Assembly (NCBI GenBank): GCA_036250195.1
Contig: JAVHZZ010000011.1
Span: forward strand, 54,622,811-54,686,810
Length of the DNA stretch: 64,000 bases
Direction of reading: 5' to 3'
DNA from: Mixophyes australis
Lineage: Eukaryota > Chordata > Amphibia > Anura > Limnodynastidae
The notes beneath the pieces are model-generated. The model saw only the letters and a program-made list of their open reading frames with translations. It ran no database searches and was not told the DNA's origin. This document shows, piece after piece, positions 1 to 11,029 of this stretch; the first letter of the stretch is position 1; each line of letters opens with the position of its first letter. The position numbers and the translations under genes are program-made.

Positions 1-1956
1 TTTTTTTTTTATCGGCAGTTAACTTTTCATCAGTTACAGCTCTTTTTCTCTTCAACACGGTAAAAGTTTTTTTTGGGTCTGTTTTTTTCCCACAGTTAAA
101 AAGACTATGTACTTTTACATAGGATTACCAGATGACATATAGGGAAGACTACCATCAGGACTAGTGCCAGCAGCTGCTTGCTGATCCTGCTCAAATGTGG
201 ACTGCTGTGATCCATTTTAATGAGACCCAAAGCACTTGTAGTGCAAATTGAGAAATATATAGTGCTGCTAGATAATACTTTCAGCACCAGAAAAAATTGT
301 TTTTCACAGAGGGGAATATCTGACACCCCAAACACTTGTAGTGCAAATTGAGAAATATATAATGCTGATAGATAATACTTTCAACACCAGAAAAGTTGTT
401 TCTCACAGAGGGGAATATCTGACACCCCAAAACACTTGTAGTGTAAATTCAGAAATATATAGTGCTGCTAGATAATACTTTCAGCACCAGAAACATTGTT
501 TTTCACAGAGGGGAATATCTGACACCCCCAAACACTTGTAGTGCAAATTGAGAAATATATAATGCTGATAGATAATACTTTCAACACCAGAAAAATTGTT
601 TTTCACAGAGGAGAATATCTGACACCCCAAAACACTTGTAGTGCAAATTGAGAAATATATAGTGCTGCTAGATAATACTTTCAGCACCAGAAAAATTGTT
701 TTTCACAGAGGGGAATATCTGACACCCCCAAATACTTGTAGTGCGAATTCAGAAATATATAGTGCTGCTAGATAATACTTTCAACACCAGAAAAGTTGTT
801 TTTCACAGAGGGGGAAATCTTACACCCCAAAACACTTGTAGTGTAAATTCAGAAATATATAGTGCTGCTAGATAATACTTTCAGCATCAGAAACATTGTT
901 TTTCACAGAGGGGAATATCTGACACCCACAAACAGTTGTAGTGCAAATTCAGAAATATATAATGCTGATAGATAATACTTTCAACACCAGAAAAATTGTT
1001 TTTCACAGAGGAGAATATCTGACACCCCAAAACACTTGTAGTGCAAATTGAGAAATATATAGTGCTGCTAGATAATACTTTCAGCACCAGAAAAATTGTT
1101 TTTCACAGAGGGGAATATCTGACACCCCCAAATACTTGTAGTGCAAATTCAGAAATATATAGTGCTGCTAGATAATACTTTCAGCACCAGAAACATTGTT
1201 TTTCACAGAGGGGAATATCTGACACCCCCAAACACTTGTAGTGCAAATTGAGAAATATATAATGCTGATAGATAATACTTTCAGCACCAGAAAAATTGTT
1301 TTTCACAGAGGGGAATATCTGACACCCCCAAATACTTGTAGTGCAAATTCAGAAATATATAGTGCTGCTAGATAATACTTTCAGCACCAGAAACATTGTT
1401 TTTCACAGAGGGGAATATCTGACACCCCCAAACACTTGTAGTGCAAATTTAGAATTATATACTGCTAGTGTATAGTATTTTCAACACCAGAAAATGTTTT
1501 TTTTAGTACTGGGCAATATGTCACACACCAAGCACTTGTAGTGCAAATTCCAAAACATATACTGCTGGTATATTACTATTTCTGCAGGCAGAAAATAGTT
1601 TCTTGAGGAGGAAATATGACACCCCAAACAGTTGGTAATGTTTGCAAACATGCCTCCTCTATCCACCTCTCTTCCTGCTGTAAGAAGTGCTGTGACTAAT
1701 AAGTGCTCTCTCCCTGCTCTAATCGTGCCTTTCACCTAACCCTTCTCTCTCCCTCTGTCAAATGGCGCTGGATTGTTGTGGAGGCGGATATTTATGTATT
1801 TCAAACATCGCGAGAACCGTGCTCCGAGATCCGACGACGTCACAATGACGTTTTGCCTCGATTTCGATTCCGAATAGGCGCCAGCTCGGCTCGGTACTCG
1901 GATACCTCAAGTTCGGGCAGGTTCGGTTCTCGGGGAACCGAGCCCGCCCATCCCTA
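1..1956. mobile_element. Non-autonomous hAT-type element, right part
   Basis: The right end, around 1790-1956, is GC-rich and full of TCGGTTCTCGGGGAACCGAG-like palindromes and ends in CATCCCTA. The hAT elements at 6212 and 51795 have the matching terminus (TAGRGATG on the other strand). The left end is not in the window. Most of the body is a 100-bp tandem array. There is no transposase reading frame, so the element would depend on an enzyme from elsewhere. Assignment to hAT is by resemblance of the terminus only. The sequence to its right (from 1957) belongs to the large TIR element copy into which it appears to be inserted. Confidence 0.55.
231..1630. repeat. 100-bp tandem array, about 14 units
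   Basis: CACTTGTAGTG recurs at exactly 100-bp spacing (231, 331, 431 and so on to 1531). The inner units differ at only a few positions, and the units from about 1430 on are diverged. Some neighbouring pairs of units repeat as a 400-bp block, which suggests block duplication by unequal exchange. Short minus-strand reading frames across it simply follow the repeat and are not taken as genes. Confidence 0.95.
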
Positions 1957-2271
1957 ATTAAAACATACTTCAGGTTGTGGAAGCTAGTGGTCTAAACACC
2001 TATAAACAGCATTTGCCTGTCTGCCTTGTACTCACCAAAGCCGAGGCCGCCGTCAGGCACAGGTGCGTTTATTTTGGCGTATGAAACCCATCATGCATAT
2101 TTTTTGAATTGGATACAAATTGAGGCCAGTGTATGTGTTTTGTTTCATTACATATTTGACAAATATACTTACATTTTTCTGGTGTGTAAAGATCCTGGTT
2201 GCTTGATTGTAGATGTATTGCCTAATCTTTGGTTTTAATGTATTCTATCTAACATATGTAACATTCAGGCT

Positions 2272-2340
2272 AGATGGTAGTGTGGTGGTTAGGCATTTCA
2301 TCTGGCAATAGTAAGCTCATGAGTTCCAATCTCCCAGTAT
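2272..2340 (+). repeat. tRNA-like SINE head
   Basis: TAGTGTGGTGGTTAGGCATTTC resembles a Pol III A box, and ATGAGTTCCAATCTCC resembles a decayed B box 30 bases later. There is no SINE tail. The segment aligns in position with a similar one at 37297 in the 17.8-kb element, so it was probably part of the ancestral element. Confidence 0.4.
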
Positions 2341-2584
2341 GCTTTTATTATTAATCCCCAATCTGGCTTTAATATGACTTCCAAGTAAATTTCTACCATG
2401 TATAGAAAAGTACGCATGATAATTGTTCCCTGTTACATCCGCATGCATTTATTTACTGATCTTACTTTTCTATCACATCTTTGTTGTGTTTGTAAAATAG
2501 ATAATGTGTGTCTGTCTTACTTTATTACTTTTTCCTTAAACCTTCATGTTGCCAGTAATGGATGTGTTCAGGTCCATCTTTTCC

Positions 2585-2835
2585 ATTGGGCATGATGGGC
2601 AGGGGGCCCCATAGGCATGGCTCTTAATGAGAATAAATAATCCTGCAAAAGAAAAAAAACTGCAAAAAAACCTACAAGGGTCACTGAGCAAGTACATCTA
2701 TCTATCTCTATCTCTATATATCTCTATATATCTATATCTGTATCTGTATACATCTATATATCTATATCTATATCTAGGGACCCCGGTGCACTGCTTTGCC
2801 TGGGGGCCCATAATGTTGTTAAGATGGCCCTGGAT
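2585..2835. repeat. Microsatellite (TATC/TATATC) with flanking repeat
   Basis: CTATCTATCTCTATATATC-type repeats run from about 2698 to 2776. They are flanked by GGGGGCCCCATAGGCATGG (about 2596) and CCTGGGGGCCCATAATG (about 2798). These flanks are inverted matches, as expected for a short transposon grown around a microsatellite. No gene is visible here; open frames are produced by the repeat. Confidence 0.6.
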
Positions 2836-3397
2836 GTGTTGTGTTGGGAACTTCAATATCCAAACATTTAAAATGTGCATGTAGCAGAGGCTCAAATATT
2901 GAATTGTTTGTTATAAGAAACGTTGATGCTTTCCTTCTATTGGCGTAGTATTTAAAGAATACACTTTTCATCAGTGGGTTCCTGCAATTGATGCTTGCAA
3001 CATTTCGTGGATTATGGCTAATTGGTTTAAACTTGTGTGCAGCTACAACACAGAGAAGCAGCTGTTCCAAATAACTCGTTTGCAAACACTTTGGAAATAT
3101 CCCCAGATGAACATCCAAAAAAACTAAGTGGGCCCAAAAAAAAAAAAAATAGACACTCAATTTGAGGCCCTAATCTTATTTGTAGCAATTTTTTATTTAT
3201 TAGGATACATAACTGCATTTCCATATCCCAAAATATAAAATGTGCATGTACGAATGCTTTCTGTATGTAATATTTCCAATTATTGACAGTAATTTAAACT
3301 TATTAAGGAAATAACATAAACATTGTTATGAGAAAAGTTGCTGCTCAGCATTTCATTCTACGCAATTTGATTCACATATTGTTTTTGCCACTTGAAC

Positions 3398-3467
3398 ATT
3401 GGCGTAGCGGTTAGACAATCCACCTTCTAATCCTCACCAACACTCTTGTCTCTGTGGGATCAATAAT
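3398..3467 (+). repeat. Partial tRNA-like SINE head
   Basis: TGGCGTAGCGGTTAGACAATCCACCTT followed by CTCACCAA matches the segment at 38183-38250 but lacks the middle, including the B box GGTTCGAGTCC. It is interrupted on its right by the hAT element at 3476. Confidence 0.4.
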
Positions 3468-3475
3468 ATTCTTCC

Positions 3476-5147
3476 CAGGGGCGGATTGGCCATTGGGCTT
3501 ACCGGGAATTTTAGCGGGAGGTCGGGGGTCTAATGAAGCCGACTGTGAGGTGCTTGATAGGTTTTATTTTTTCATGACTTTTTTGTTTTTCCTTCAGCGG
3601 ATGCTGTCCGCAATCAGGGCCATCCTAACATTGGCAGAGTAGGAGGAAATTAAGGGGTGCAGCGGAGGCCCCCCGGATAGGATGGGCAGCATCGTTGTGG
3701 CCGCAGAACCCCGCCCCCCCCCTCCTTGCGTGGCCTCCTTCTCCTATCGGCCTCCTTCTCCTATCCAGTATTAAATACAGGTCACATGGGACGCGCACCA
3801 TGTGACAGGTGCCGTCCCATGTGTACAGTGCTGGAAGCGCGGCTGCAATAATGTAAGTGTAAGTGTGACAGTGTTTTATGTCAATGTTATGGGGGTTAAT
3901 GTAGTGTGTGTGTGTGTGTGTGTGTGCAGGGGGGCTTATGTCAGTATAGTGTGTGTGTGTCTGCGTGTGCAGGGGGGCTTATGTCAGTATAGTGTGTGTG
4001 TGTGTCTGCGTGTGCAGGGAGGCTTATGTCAGTATAGTGTGTGTGTGTGTGTCTGCGTTTGCAGGGGGGCTTATGTCAGTATAGTGTGTGTGTGCAGGGG
4101 GACTTCTGTCAGTATAGTGTGTCTGTGCAGGGGGACTTATGTCAGTATAGTGTGTGTGTGTCTGCGTGTGCAGGGGGGTTTATGTCAGTATAGTGTGTGT
4201 GTGTGTGTCTGCGTGTGCAGGGGGGCTTATGTCAGTATAGTGTGTGTGTGTGTCTGCGTGTACAGGGGGGCTTATGTCAGTATAGTGTGTGTGTGTCTGC
4301 GTGTGCAGGGGGGCTTATGTCAGTATAGTGTGTGTGTGTGTGTGTGCACAGGGGGGCTTATGTCACTGTAATGGGAGTGAGGGCAGGGGGGCTTATGTCA
4401 CTGTAATGGGGGTGAGGGCAGGGGGACTAATGTCACTGTAATGGGGGTGAGGGCAGGGGGGCTTAGGGCAATGGAATGGGGGTGTGAGGTAGGTGATGAC
4501 TACAGAGTGATGGTGGGGCAATTTAGTTTAAGAGTGGGGGCCTATTAATTTAAGATGTGGAGGCAGGACTTTTCATTTAATGCTGGTTTGGGGCTACTAA
4601 CTGAATGTGGGGCTGAGTTTGGACAGGAGGGCTATTTATTAAATGTGAATACGAATAATTTAATGACAGGGGTGGTTTTGGGAAATGGTTATATTTAATA
4701 AACATAAATGCTATTTATTGCTGGCCTGTTTGGAGGTAGGGAAATAGGTTAATTTATTAAATGGGAATACTCTTATTTGAATGGGGCTGGAGGGAGGCCT
4801 AATTATTAAACTAGTATGCGATTGATTTAACGCCGGGGCTGGTTGGAGTTTTCTTAATTTAATGTACCCATTTTTTTTCCAGATAGGACTCTCAACATTA
4901 CAAGATCTAGACAAGCAGCAACTGAGCTAAAGACACAGCAGCCACAGGTAGGGAAAGCGACAAGAACAGAACACATATACTCGGGTTCATACAGTGGGCG
5001 CACAGACACTGAGCGCACACACATAGAGGGACAGACACAGTGGGTACACACACATATTGGGCCTCGCCTACCATTTTTGGCCCCACCCACATGAGGCCAC
5101 TTTCAGACTTTTTTCCAGGGCCACTTTAAGTTCCCAATCCGCCCCTG
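3476..5147. mobile_element. Non-autonomous hAT element with perfect 8-bp target duplication
   Basis: The element begins CAGGGGCGGATTGG and ends with its exact reverse complement CCAATCCGCCCCTG. It is flanked on both sides by the 8-bp duplication ATTCTTCC (3468-3475 and 5148-5155). A CAG...CTG TIR with an 8-bp duplication is diagnostic of the hAT superfamily. There is no transposase. Inside are GT-rich minisatellites at 3906-4480, AT-rich sequence to 4860, and a GC-rich right end with C/A-rich ACACA tracts. It inserted into the large TIR element copy. Confidence 0.9.
3906..4480. repeat. GT-rich minisatellite and second short array
   Basis: At 3906-4356, units of about 40-50 bp contain GTGTGTGTGTCTGCGTGTGCAG followed by GGGGGCTTATGTCAGTATA, about ten times, with varying GT length. 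At 4357-4480 a second unit of about 36 bp (GTCACTGTAATGGGGGTGAG plus GGCAGGGGGGCTTAT) repeats about three times. The 189-residue frame across the first array is a repeat artefact rich in VCVCV and GAYVSI. Confidence 0.9.
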
Positions 5148-5429
5148 ATTCTTCCCATATATGTATTGAGGTCCAAAGTGTCTCGGGTGTAAAAGTATGC
5201 TTGCTGTAAGTTGGCATCAATCATCCGTGAACATTTAAATTATTTTTGATTATTATTAGTAGCGTTTGTTAGATGTTTGGTTACAAACACTAGCAAAGAA
5301 CTGTTGACACATCAGTCAATTGAGATAGCGAATAATTATAATATTTTGTTGAAAAAAAAAAAAGATGGGTTTTTAGGTTTATACCTAAATATAAAATGTT
5401 GGAGTTCCATATAAGAATTTTGAGGGGTT

Positions 5430-6066
5430 TATTCCGGCACCCGGAATGGATGGGTAGGGTATTCTAAGCCCCAATCCTGCAGCCGGAATATAGCACTGAG
5501 TGCATTCCCCATCCATTTTGGCTACCGGAATAGATGGGGAATGCACTCAGCAATCCATTCCGGCTACTGGAATGGATGGGGAATGAACTCAGCAATCCAT
5601 TCCGGCTGCCGGAATGGATGGGGAATGCACTTAGCAATCCATTTTGGCTGCTGGAATGGATTGGGAATGTACTCAGCAATCCATTTTGGCTGCCGAAATG
5701 GATGGGGAATGTACTCAGCAATCCATTTTGGCTGCTGGAATGGATGGGGAATGCACTCAGCAATCCATTTTGGCTACCGGAATGGATGGGGAATGCACTC
5801 AACAATCCATTTTGGCTGCTGGAATGGATGGGAAATTCACTCAGCAATCCATTTTGGCTGCCAGAATGGATGGGGAATGTACTCAGCAATCCATTTTGGC
5901 TGCCGGAATGGATGGGGAATGCACTCAGCAATCCATTTTGGCTGCCTGCATGGATGGGAAAGGCACTCAGAAATCCATTTTGGCTGCCGGAATGGATGGG
6001 GAATGTACTCAGCAATCCATTTTGGCTGCCGGAATAGATAGGGAATGCACTGAGCAATCCATTCTA
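5430..6066. repeat. 42-bp tandem array with CCGGAAT core, about 14 units
   Basis: The unit is GGAATGGATGGGGAATGCAC, TCAGCAATCCATT, then TTGGCTGCC or CCGGCTGCC. The period is exactly 42 bp (14 codons), so several frames on both strands stay open. The least diverged units keep the palindrome ATTCCGGCTGCCGGAAT. It is the equivalent of the 41-bp array at 38584-40590 in the 17.8-kb element. I do not consider it coding. Confidence 0.92.
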
Positions 6067-6119
6067 GCATACATTGAGGCAGTAGAACAGATAACTGTAA
6101 TACATAGGTGGGATGTCCA

Positions 6120-6140
6120 AAATATATATATATATATCTA

Positions 6141-6211
<71 letters not shown>
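6120..6211. repeat. (TA)n microsatellite, left part
   Basis: This is a pure TA run of roughly 90 bp. The hAT element at 6212-10125 sits inside it, and the run resumes at 10126-10165. Confidence 0.9.
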
Positions 6212-6215
<4 letters not shown>

Positions 6216-6524
6216 GATGTGCACCGGCCACTTTTGGTGTCTCGTGTTTTGTGTTTTGGGTTCGGATTTGCTTGAGGTTTTGGGTTCGGATTTGTTTCGC
6301 AAAACACCTGTCGAAAGGTTTCGGTTCGGATTTAAGGTTTTGGAATCGGATTTATTTTAAAAAAAGCATAAAAAGTTCCAAAATCAAGTTTTTGGGCTTA
6401 TTTTCACTCCTACGCTATTATTAACCTCAATAACATTCAATAACAATCATTTCCACTAATTTCCAGTCTATTCTGAACACCCTCACACCTCACAATATTG
6501 TTTTTAGTCCAAAACGTTTCACCG

Positions 6525-7245
6525 AGGTAGCTTTCTGGACTGCATAGGGGAGTGGTCCTGGTACCCAATTTGGTACCGGGACCACAATATATCACCCTCA
6601 ACTGGTCTCAATTCCACCAAAAAAGTATCTGGACTGCGTAGTGGAGTGGTCCCCACAATATAATAAAAAAAAAACAATTGTTCTGAATTCCACCAAAAAA
6701 GTATCTGGACTGCACAGTGGAGTGGTCCCCACAATATAAAAAAAACCCTCAACTGCTCTGAATTCCACCAAAAAAGTATCTGGACTGCGTAGTGGAGTGG
6801 TCCCCACAATATAATAAAAAAAAAACAATTGTTCTGAATTCCACCAAACAAGTATCTGGACTGCGTAGTGGAGTGGCCCCGGTACCCAATTTGATACCGG
6901 GGCCACAATATAATAAAAAAAACCTCAATTGTTCTGAATTCCACCAAAAAAGTATCTGGACTGCGTAGTGGAGTGGTCCCCACAATATAATAAAAAAACC
7001 CTCAACTGGTCTGAATTCCACCAAAAAAGTATCTGGACTGCATAGTGGAGTGGTCCCCACAATATAATAAAAAATCTCTCAACTGGTCCTGAATTCCACC
7101 AAAAAAGTATCTGGACTGCGTAGTGGAGTGGTCCCCACAATATAATAAAATAAACTCAATTGTTCTGAATTCCACCAAACAAGTATCTGGACTGCGTAGT
7201 GGAGTGGCTCCGGTACCCAATTTGGTACCGGGGCCACAATATAAT
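6525..7245. repeat. Tandem array, units of about 76 bp, about nine copies
   Basis: Units contain AAGTATCTGGACTGCGTAGT, GGAGTGGTCCCCACAATATAA, an A run, then AATTGTTCTGAATTCCACC. Two or three units carry the longer variant CGGTACCCAATTTGGTACCG. The sister element has essentially one unit (54906-54985), so the array expanded after the two copies separated. Confidence 0.9.
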
Positions 7246-7776
7246 AATGGCGGACACCGGATGGACGTCTAAAACCAACATAGGAGTTAAGGGCGCAGTT
7301 CCTCTTTTTTGTGATGCACAAACAATTAACTTTGTAATAGAAATGACAGTTTTTTGTTTTTTTAAATATAGAAAGAAAGAAGGTAGTACTAGAAATGGCA
7401 GTTATTTATTTATTTTTTTTAAATAGAGAAAGAAAGAAGGTAGTAATAGAAATGGCAGTTATTTTATTTTTATAGCACGTCACTACCTCTTGTTAATTTA
7501 GATTGCAAGGCTTGTAAATACTTTGAAGATAAAAAAAGCAGGCTGCACAGACTGTGGAGCTAGAAAGTGAAATTAAATGGACTACGTTACTTTGGTGGCT
7601 ATCTATGCCCCCACCCCCCCCCCCCCCCCCGCCCTACACTTGTAGTTGAATATAAAAAAAGCAGCCTGCATAGACTGTAGAACTAGAAATTCAAATATAC
7701 AAAGAAATGGACAAAGGCAGTTTGGTATCTGTCTGCATCAGATCCCCTCTCTACTAGGAGTAAAATAGAAAACTAT

Positions 7777-8068
7777 TCAGCCGTTAAATAATCTAGAATA
7801 TAAATAGAAATTGAGAAAGGCAATTAGGTATCTGTCTGCATCATAATCATCAACATCCTCCTCAGCGCCAGCTACATCAATATCCTCCTCCCGGTGTACA
7901 ACATTCACACCTTCATTAGCCAAATCTGTAACTGGACTGTGGGTGATCCTTCCAGCATATGCAGAGGGCGTGCTGCAAATGGTGGAAGGAGCCACCTCTT
8001 CCCGTACAGTGATGGGAAGGTCAGGCTTCGCAACCACCAACACCCTTGGACTCGCCTTGGGGATTTGT
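7777..8068 (-). pseudogene. hAT element accessory or N-terminal frame, second part
   Basis: The frame reads IPKASPRVLVV, then VREEVAPSTICSTPS and an acidic tail REEDIDVAGAEEDVDD. It is nearly identical to 53484-53771 in the sister hAT element, including the stop after the YSRLFNG-type ending. The function is not recognised; in position it lies between the N-terminal frame and the transposase core. It is separated from its upstream half by a 240-bp insertion at 8069-8310. Conservation between two decayed copies shows common descent, not necessarily selection. Confidence 0.55.
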
Positions 8069-8310
8069 AACATAGTAACATAGTTGATGAGGTTGAAAAA
8101 AGACACCAGTCCATCAAGTTCAACCTATTTTGGATCTCCTGTGATCCTGCACTTATATTTGAAATTAATCCAGAGTAAGCAACCGCCAATCTGTTTCAAT
8201 TTTGAAAATCCCCCCAGACTCAATATTGCAATCCAATTTTTACCCTATATCCACTACTATCCTTTATTTTAAATTAACGGTCGTATCCCTGGATACACCT
8301 TTCCGCGATA
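8069..8310. mobile_element. Short interspersed element inserted in hAT A
   Basis: Compared with the uninterrupted sister copy at about 53465-53485, this 240-bp stretch is extra. It begins AACATAGTAACATAGTTGAT and continues GAGGTTGAAAAAAGACACC, AGTCCATCAAGTTCAACC, a signature I recall as very common in frog genomes. The family name is not known to me, and no clear target duplication is visible. Confidence 0.7.
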
Positions 8311-8760
8311 ATTTCTCTTTAGAAGGCAGAGTTGTTTGCTGTGTTGTTGCTGAAAGCATAACTCTCTTAAATTTTTTGTAGGGGGGGGAGGAGGGCTTAG
8401 TTCCTTGGGTGAAGCTGAACCACTAGTCATGAACACGGGCCAGGGCCTAATCCGTTCCTTGCCACTGCGTGTCGTAAATGGCATATTGGCAACTTTACGT
8501 TTCTCCTCAGATGATTTTAAGTTTCTCTTTTTACTACTTTTACTGAACTTGGTCTTTTTGGATTTTACATGCCCTGTACTAGTAGATTGGGCATCGGGCT
8601 TGCCAGACGACGTTGATGGCATTTCATCGTCTATGTCATGACTAGTGGCAGCAGCTTCAGCATTAGGAGGAAGTGGGTCTTGGTCTTTCCCTACTTTATA
8701 CTCCAAATTTTTGTTCTGCATTATATGTAGCACAAGAGAGTGTACCCCTAAGCCACACAC
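8311..8760 (-). pseudogene. hAT element N-terminal frame, first part
   Basis: The frame contains MQNKNLEYKVGKDQDPLPPN, a Ser/Thr-rich acidic stretch DIDDEMPSTSSGKPDAQ, a basic stretch KKTKFSKSSKKRNLKSSEEK and a run of prolines. It matches 53056-53475 of the sister element at most positions. Low-complexity N-termini of this type, with a basic nuclear-localisation-like segment, are seen in hAT transposases upstream of the BED zinc finger. No zinc-finger Cys/His pattern is visible. The C-terminus is replaced by sequence of the 8069-8310 insertion. Confidence 0.55.
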
Positions 8761-8799
8761 TCGACAAAGCCTTTAAAAATTATATGCGGCACAGGAGAG

Positions 8800-9622
8800 T
8801 ACCACTGGACTGGAGTTATACAGCAGTACCACTGGACTTATACTGCAGAATCAGTGACATTTGTAATATGGCAGTAACAATAATGGACTTATACTGCTGA
8901 ATCAGTGAACTTTGTAATATTGCAGTACCACTGGACTTATACTGCAGAATCAGTGAAATTTTTAATATGGCAGTAACAATGGACTTATACTGCAAAATCA
9001 GTGATTTTTGTAATATTGCAGTACCAATGGACTTATACTGCAGAATGAGTGAACTTTGTAATATAGCAGTACCAATGGACTTATACTGCAGAATGTGTGA
9101 ACTTTGTAATATTGCAGTACCAATGGACTTATACTGCAGAATGAGTGAACTTTGTAATATTGCAGTACCACTGGACTTATACTGCAGAATGAGTGAACTT
9201 TGTAATATTGCAGTACCACTGGACTTATACTGCAGAATGAGTGAACTTTGTAATATTGCAGTACCAATGGACTTATACTGCAAAATCAGTGAACTTTGTA
9301 ATATTGCAGTACCAATGGACTTATACTGCAGAATGAGTGAACTTTGTAATATTGCAGTACCACTGGACTTATACTGCAGAATGTGTGAACTTTGTAATAT
9401 TGCAGTACCACTGGACTTATACTGCAGAATGAGTGAACTTTGTAATATTGCAGTACCAATGGACTTATACTGCAGAATGAGTGAACTTTGTAATATAGCA
9501 GTACCAATGGACTTATACTTGAAAATCAGTGAACTTTGTAATATAGCAGTACCACTAGACTTATACTGCTGAATCAGTGAACTTTGTAATATAGCAGTAC
9601 CAATGGACTTATACTGCAGGAT
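8800..9622. repeat. 48-bp tandem array, about 17 units
   Basis: The unit is ACTTTGTAATATTGCAGTAC, CAATGGACTTATACTGCAG, AATGAGTGA. Forty-eight bases is 16 codons, so a 201-residue plus-strand frame (LCNIAVPMDLYCRMSE repeats) and minus-strand frames stay open. The same array is at 52290-52985 in the sister element. I judge it not coding. Confidence 0.95.
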
Positions 9623-9734
9623 TGTTTAGGGATATTTTTTTTTTTTTATAATTACTTTTTTTGTAAAAAAATGTATAACTTTTTTTGAAATTTTTTATAA
9701 TTTGGGAATAATGGGGAAATAAGAATGCCCTTAG

Positions 9735-9880
9735 AAGGACAGAGCACAGGACACAGCACCACTGGACTGAACAGGACACAGCACAGGACCCAGCAGCACC
9801 ACTGAACTCAGAAGGACAGAGCACAGGACACAGCACCACTGGACTGAGCAGAACACAGAGCACAGCACAGAACTGAACAG
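9735..9880. repeat. Short GGACAGAGCACAGGACACAG repeats near the hAT end
   Basis: The motif GGACAGAGCACAGGACACAGC with CACCACTGGACTGA recurs three times within 150 bp. The reverse complement is in the sister element at 52080-52200. It lies just inside the GC-rich terminus and could be a subterminal binding region (inference). Confidence 0.7.
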
Positions 9881-10122
9881 CATGAGATATAGCAGGACAG
9901 AGGACCACCTAACACCCCCTCCCTCTACCCTGATCAATGCCCGAGTGAAAATGGCGGCGACTAGCGGGGAATTTATAGGATCCGAGTATCGCGAGATCCG
10001 ACAGCGGGATTATGACTCAGAGCCTCGGTTTCAGTTTTGCAATTGGCGGGAATACCCGGATCTGTCTCGGATCCGCAACGTTCGGGTGGGTTCGGATTTC
10101 AGAAATCCGAATGCGCTCATCC

Positions 10123-10125
<3 letters not shown>

Positions 10126-10165
<40 letters not shown>
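10126..10165. repeat. (TA)n microsatellite, right part
   Basis: This is the continuation of the TA run split by hAT element A. Confidence 0.85.
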
Positions 10166-10168
<3 letters not shown>

Positions 10169-11029
10169 ATATTATAATATGTGTCCTAGTTGTTCCACAT
10201 ATTCCAAAGAACATATCTGTGTAGCAGAACAAAATGCACTATACAGGCATATAAAACACAGCAAGCTTTACTCAAGACACACCAAGCAGCAGAAGGCGCT
10301 ATAGTAAGATGACTCATTCCGGCATTCTGGCGCAGTTCCATCTTTAACCAAAACCCCAAATCTCAGCACCTACCTGTTGACACATCAACCACTTTACATT
10401 ATAATTTGTTACAATGTTGGTTATGAGTTAAAAGAGGGTGGGTTTTTAAAAAATTGTAGGACAATGTTTAATGTTTGATATATATCACAAATAAAGTTGA
10501 AAACCCCAAAAAACAAAATGTGAAGTATATTAAGATGTTTGTATATTGTGCATAATTAGTTGTGAGTGTTTTAAACAAACAATGCTTTTTGAACAGTTTA
10601 AATTGTTGTTTTAGCTAGCTGTTTTGGATTTAAACATGACCCTGAGCTGCATTAAGTTTGAGCAAGGAGTTGAGACACCATTCTATTTAACTATCCTACC
10701 CGGACAGAAGGGAACGCCTACTATTCTCAAGTCCTAGCAAATAGCGCATATTCTTCTCAACTTATTTACGATCTCCGCCCACTCCACGCCCACTCTCCTC
10801 CCATTCCCATCCCTTTTTTTCTCAAGTGGGCAGCCAACTTCGCAAATGCAGTTGCGATGATGTTTCACTTAAATTTGAGAGAAGCTTCCCTTACGCAACG
10901 GAGTTACTCAGTTTGCGCATCAGATTCTAATGGTTTCTACTTCGCATCTCCCGTTTCTGGGCATGCGTAGAGATGATTATCGTATTATCCGCAAGATGCG
11001 CAAAATGCATTCCTTGATGAATCAGGCCC

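Larger units (their letters stand above)
6212..10125 (-). mobile_element. hAT element A, transposase deleted
   Basis: It starts TAGAGATGTGCACCGGCC and ends GCGCTCATCCCTA, flanked by ATATATAT on both sides inside a TA run. It is the same family as the hAT element at 51795-55300, in opposite orientation: termini, both tandem arrays and the N-terminal reading frame correspond. The stretch equal to 54064-54624 of the other copy, which holds the transposase core, is missing at about 7463 by a clean deletion. It carries a further insertion at 8069-8310. Orientation is given from the reading-frame remnants, which run on the minus strand. Confidence 0.85.
1957..11029. mobile_element. Second, gene-less copy of the large TIR element (right part, interrupted)
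   Basis: The right terminus (about 10985-11029) ends TTGATGAATCAGGCCC and matches the end of the 17.8-kb element at 41405 (TTGATGAATCGGGCCC). Colinear similarity to that element continues inward: the GAACGCCTACTATTCTCAAG and CTCCGCCCA blocks at 10700-10800 match 41110-41200; GGCGCTAT and GGCATTC at 10297-10330 match 40693-40730; the CCGGAAT array at 5430-6066 matches 38584-40590; tRNA-like segments at 2272 and 3398 match 37297 and 38183. It is broken by hAT insertions at 1-1956, 3476-5147 and 6212-10125. The left end and any genes lie outside the window or are lost. Confidence 0.7.

Noticed and set aside
231..1630. CRISPR array or centromeric satellite
   Set aside because: No spacers; the array is short and bounded by transposon sequence, so neither label is supported.
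3802..4371. 189-codon frame with VCVCVC and GAYVSIV
   Set aside because: GT-rich minisatellite within a non-autonomous hAT element.
5464..6360. Several frames of 150-240 codons on both strands
   Set aside because: Product of the 42-bp repeat and the adjoining TA run.
8816..9572. 201-codon plus frame and 155-codon minus frame rich in LCNIAVPMDLYC or SSLILQYKS
   Set aside because: Exact 48-bp repeat read in frame; the same array in the sister element is in another context and partly frame-broken by 45-bp units.
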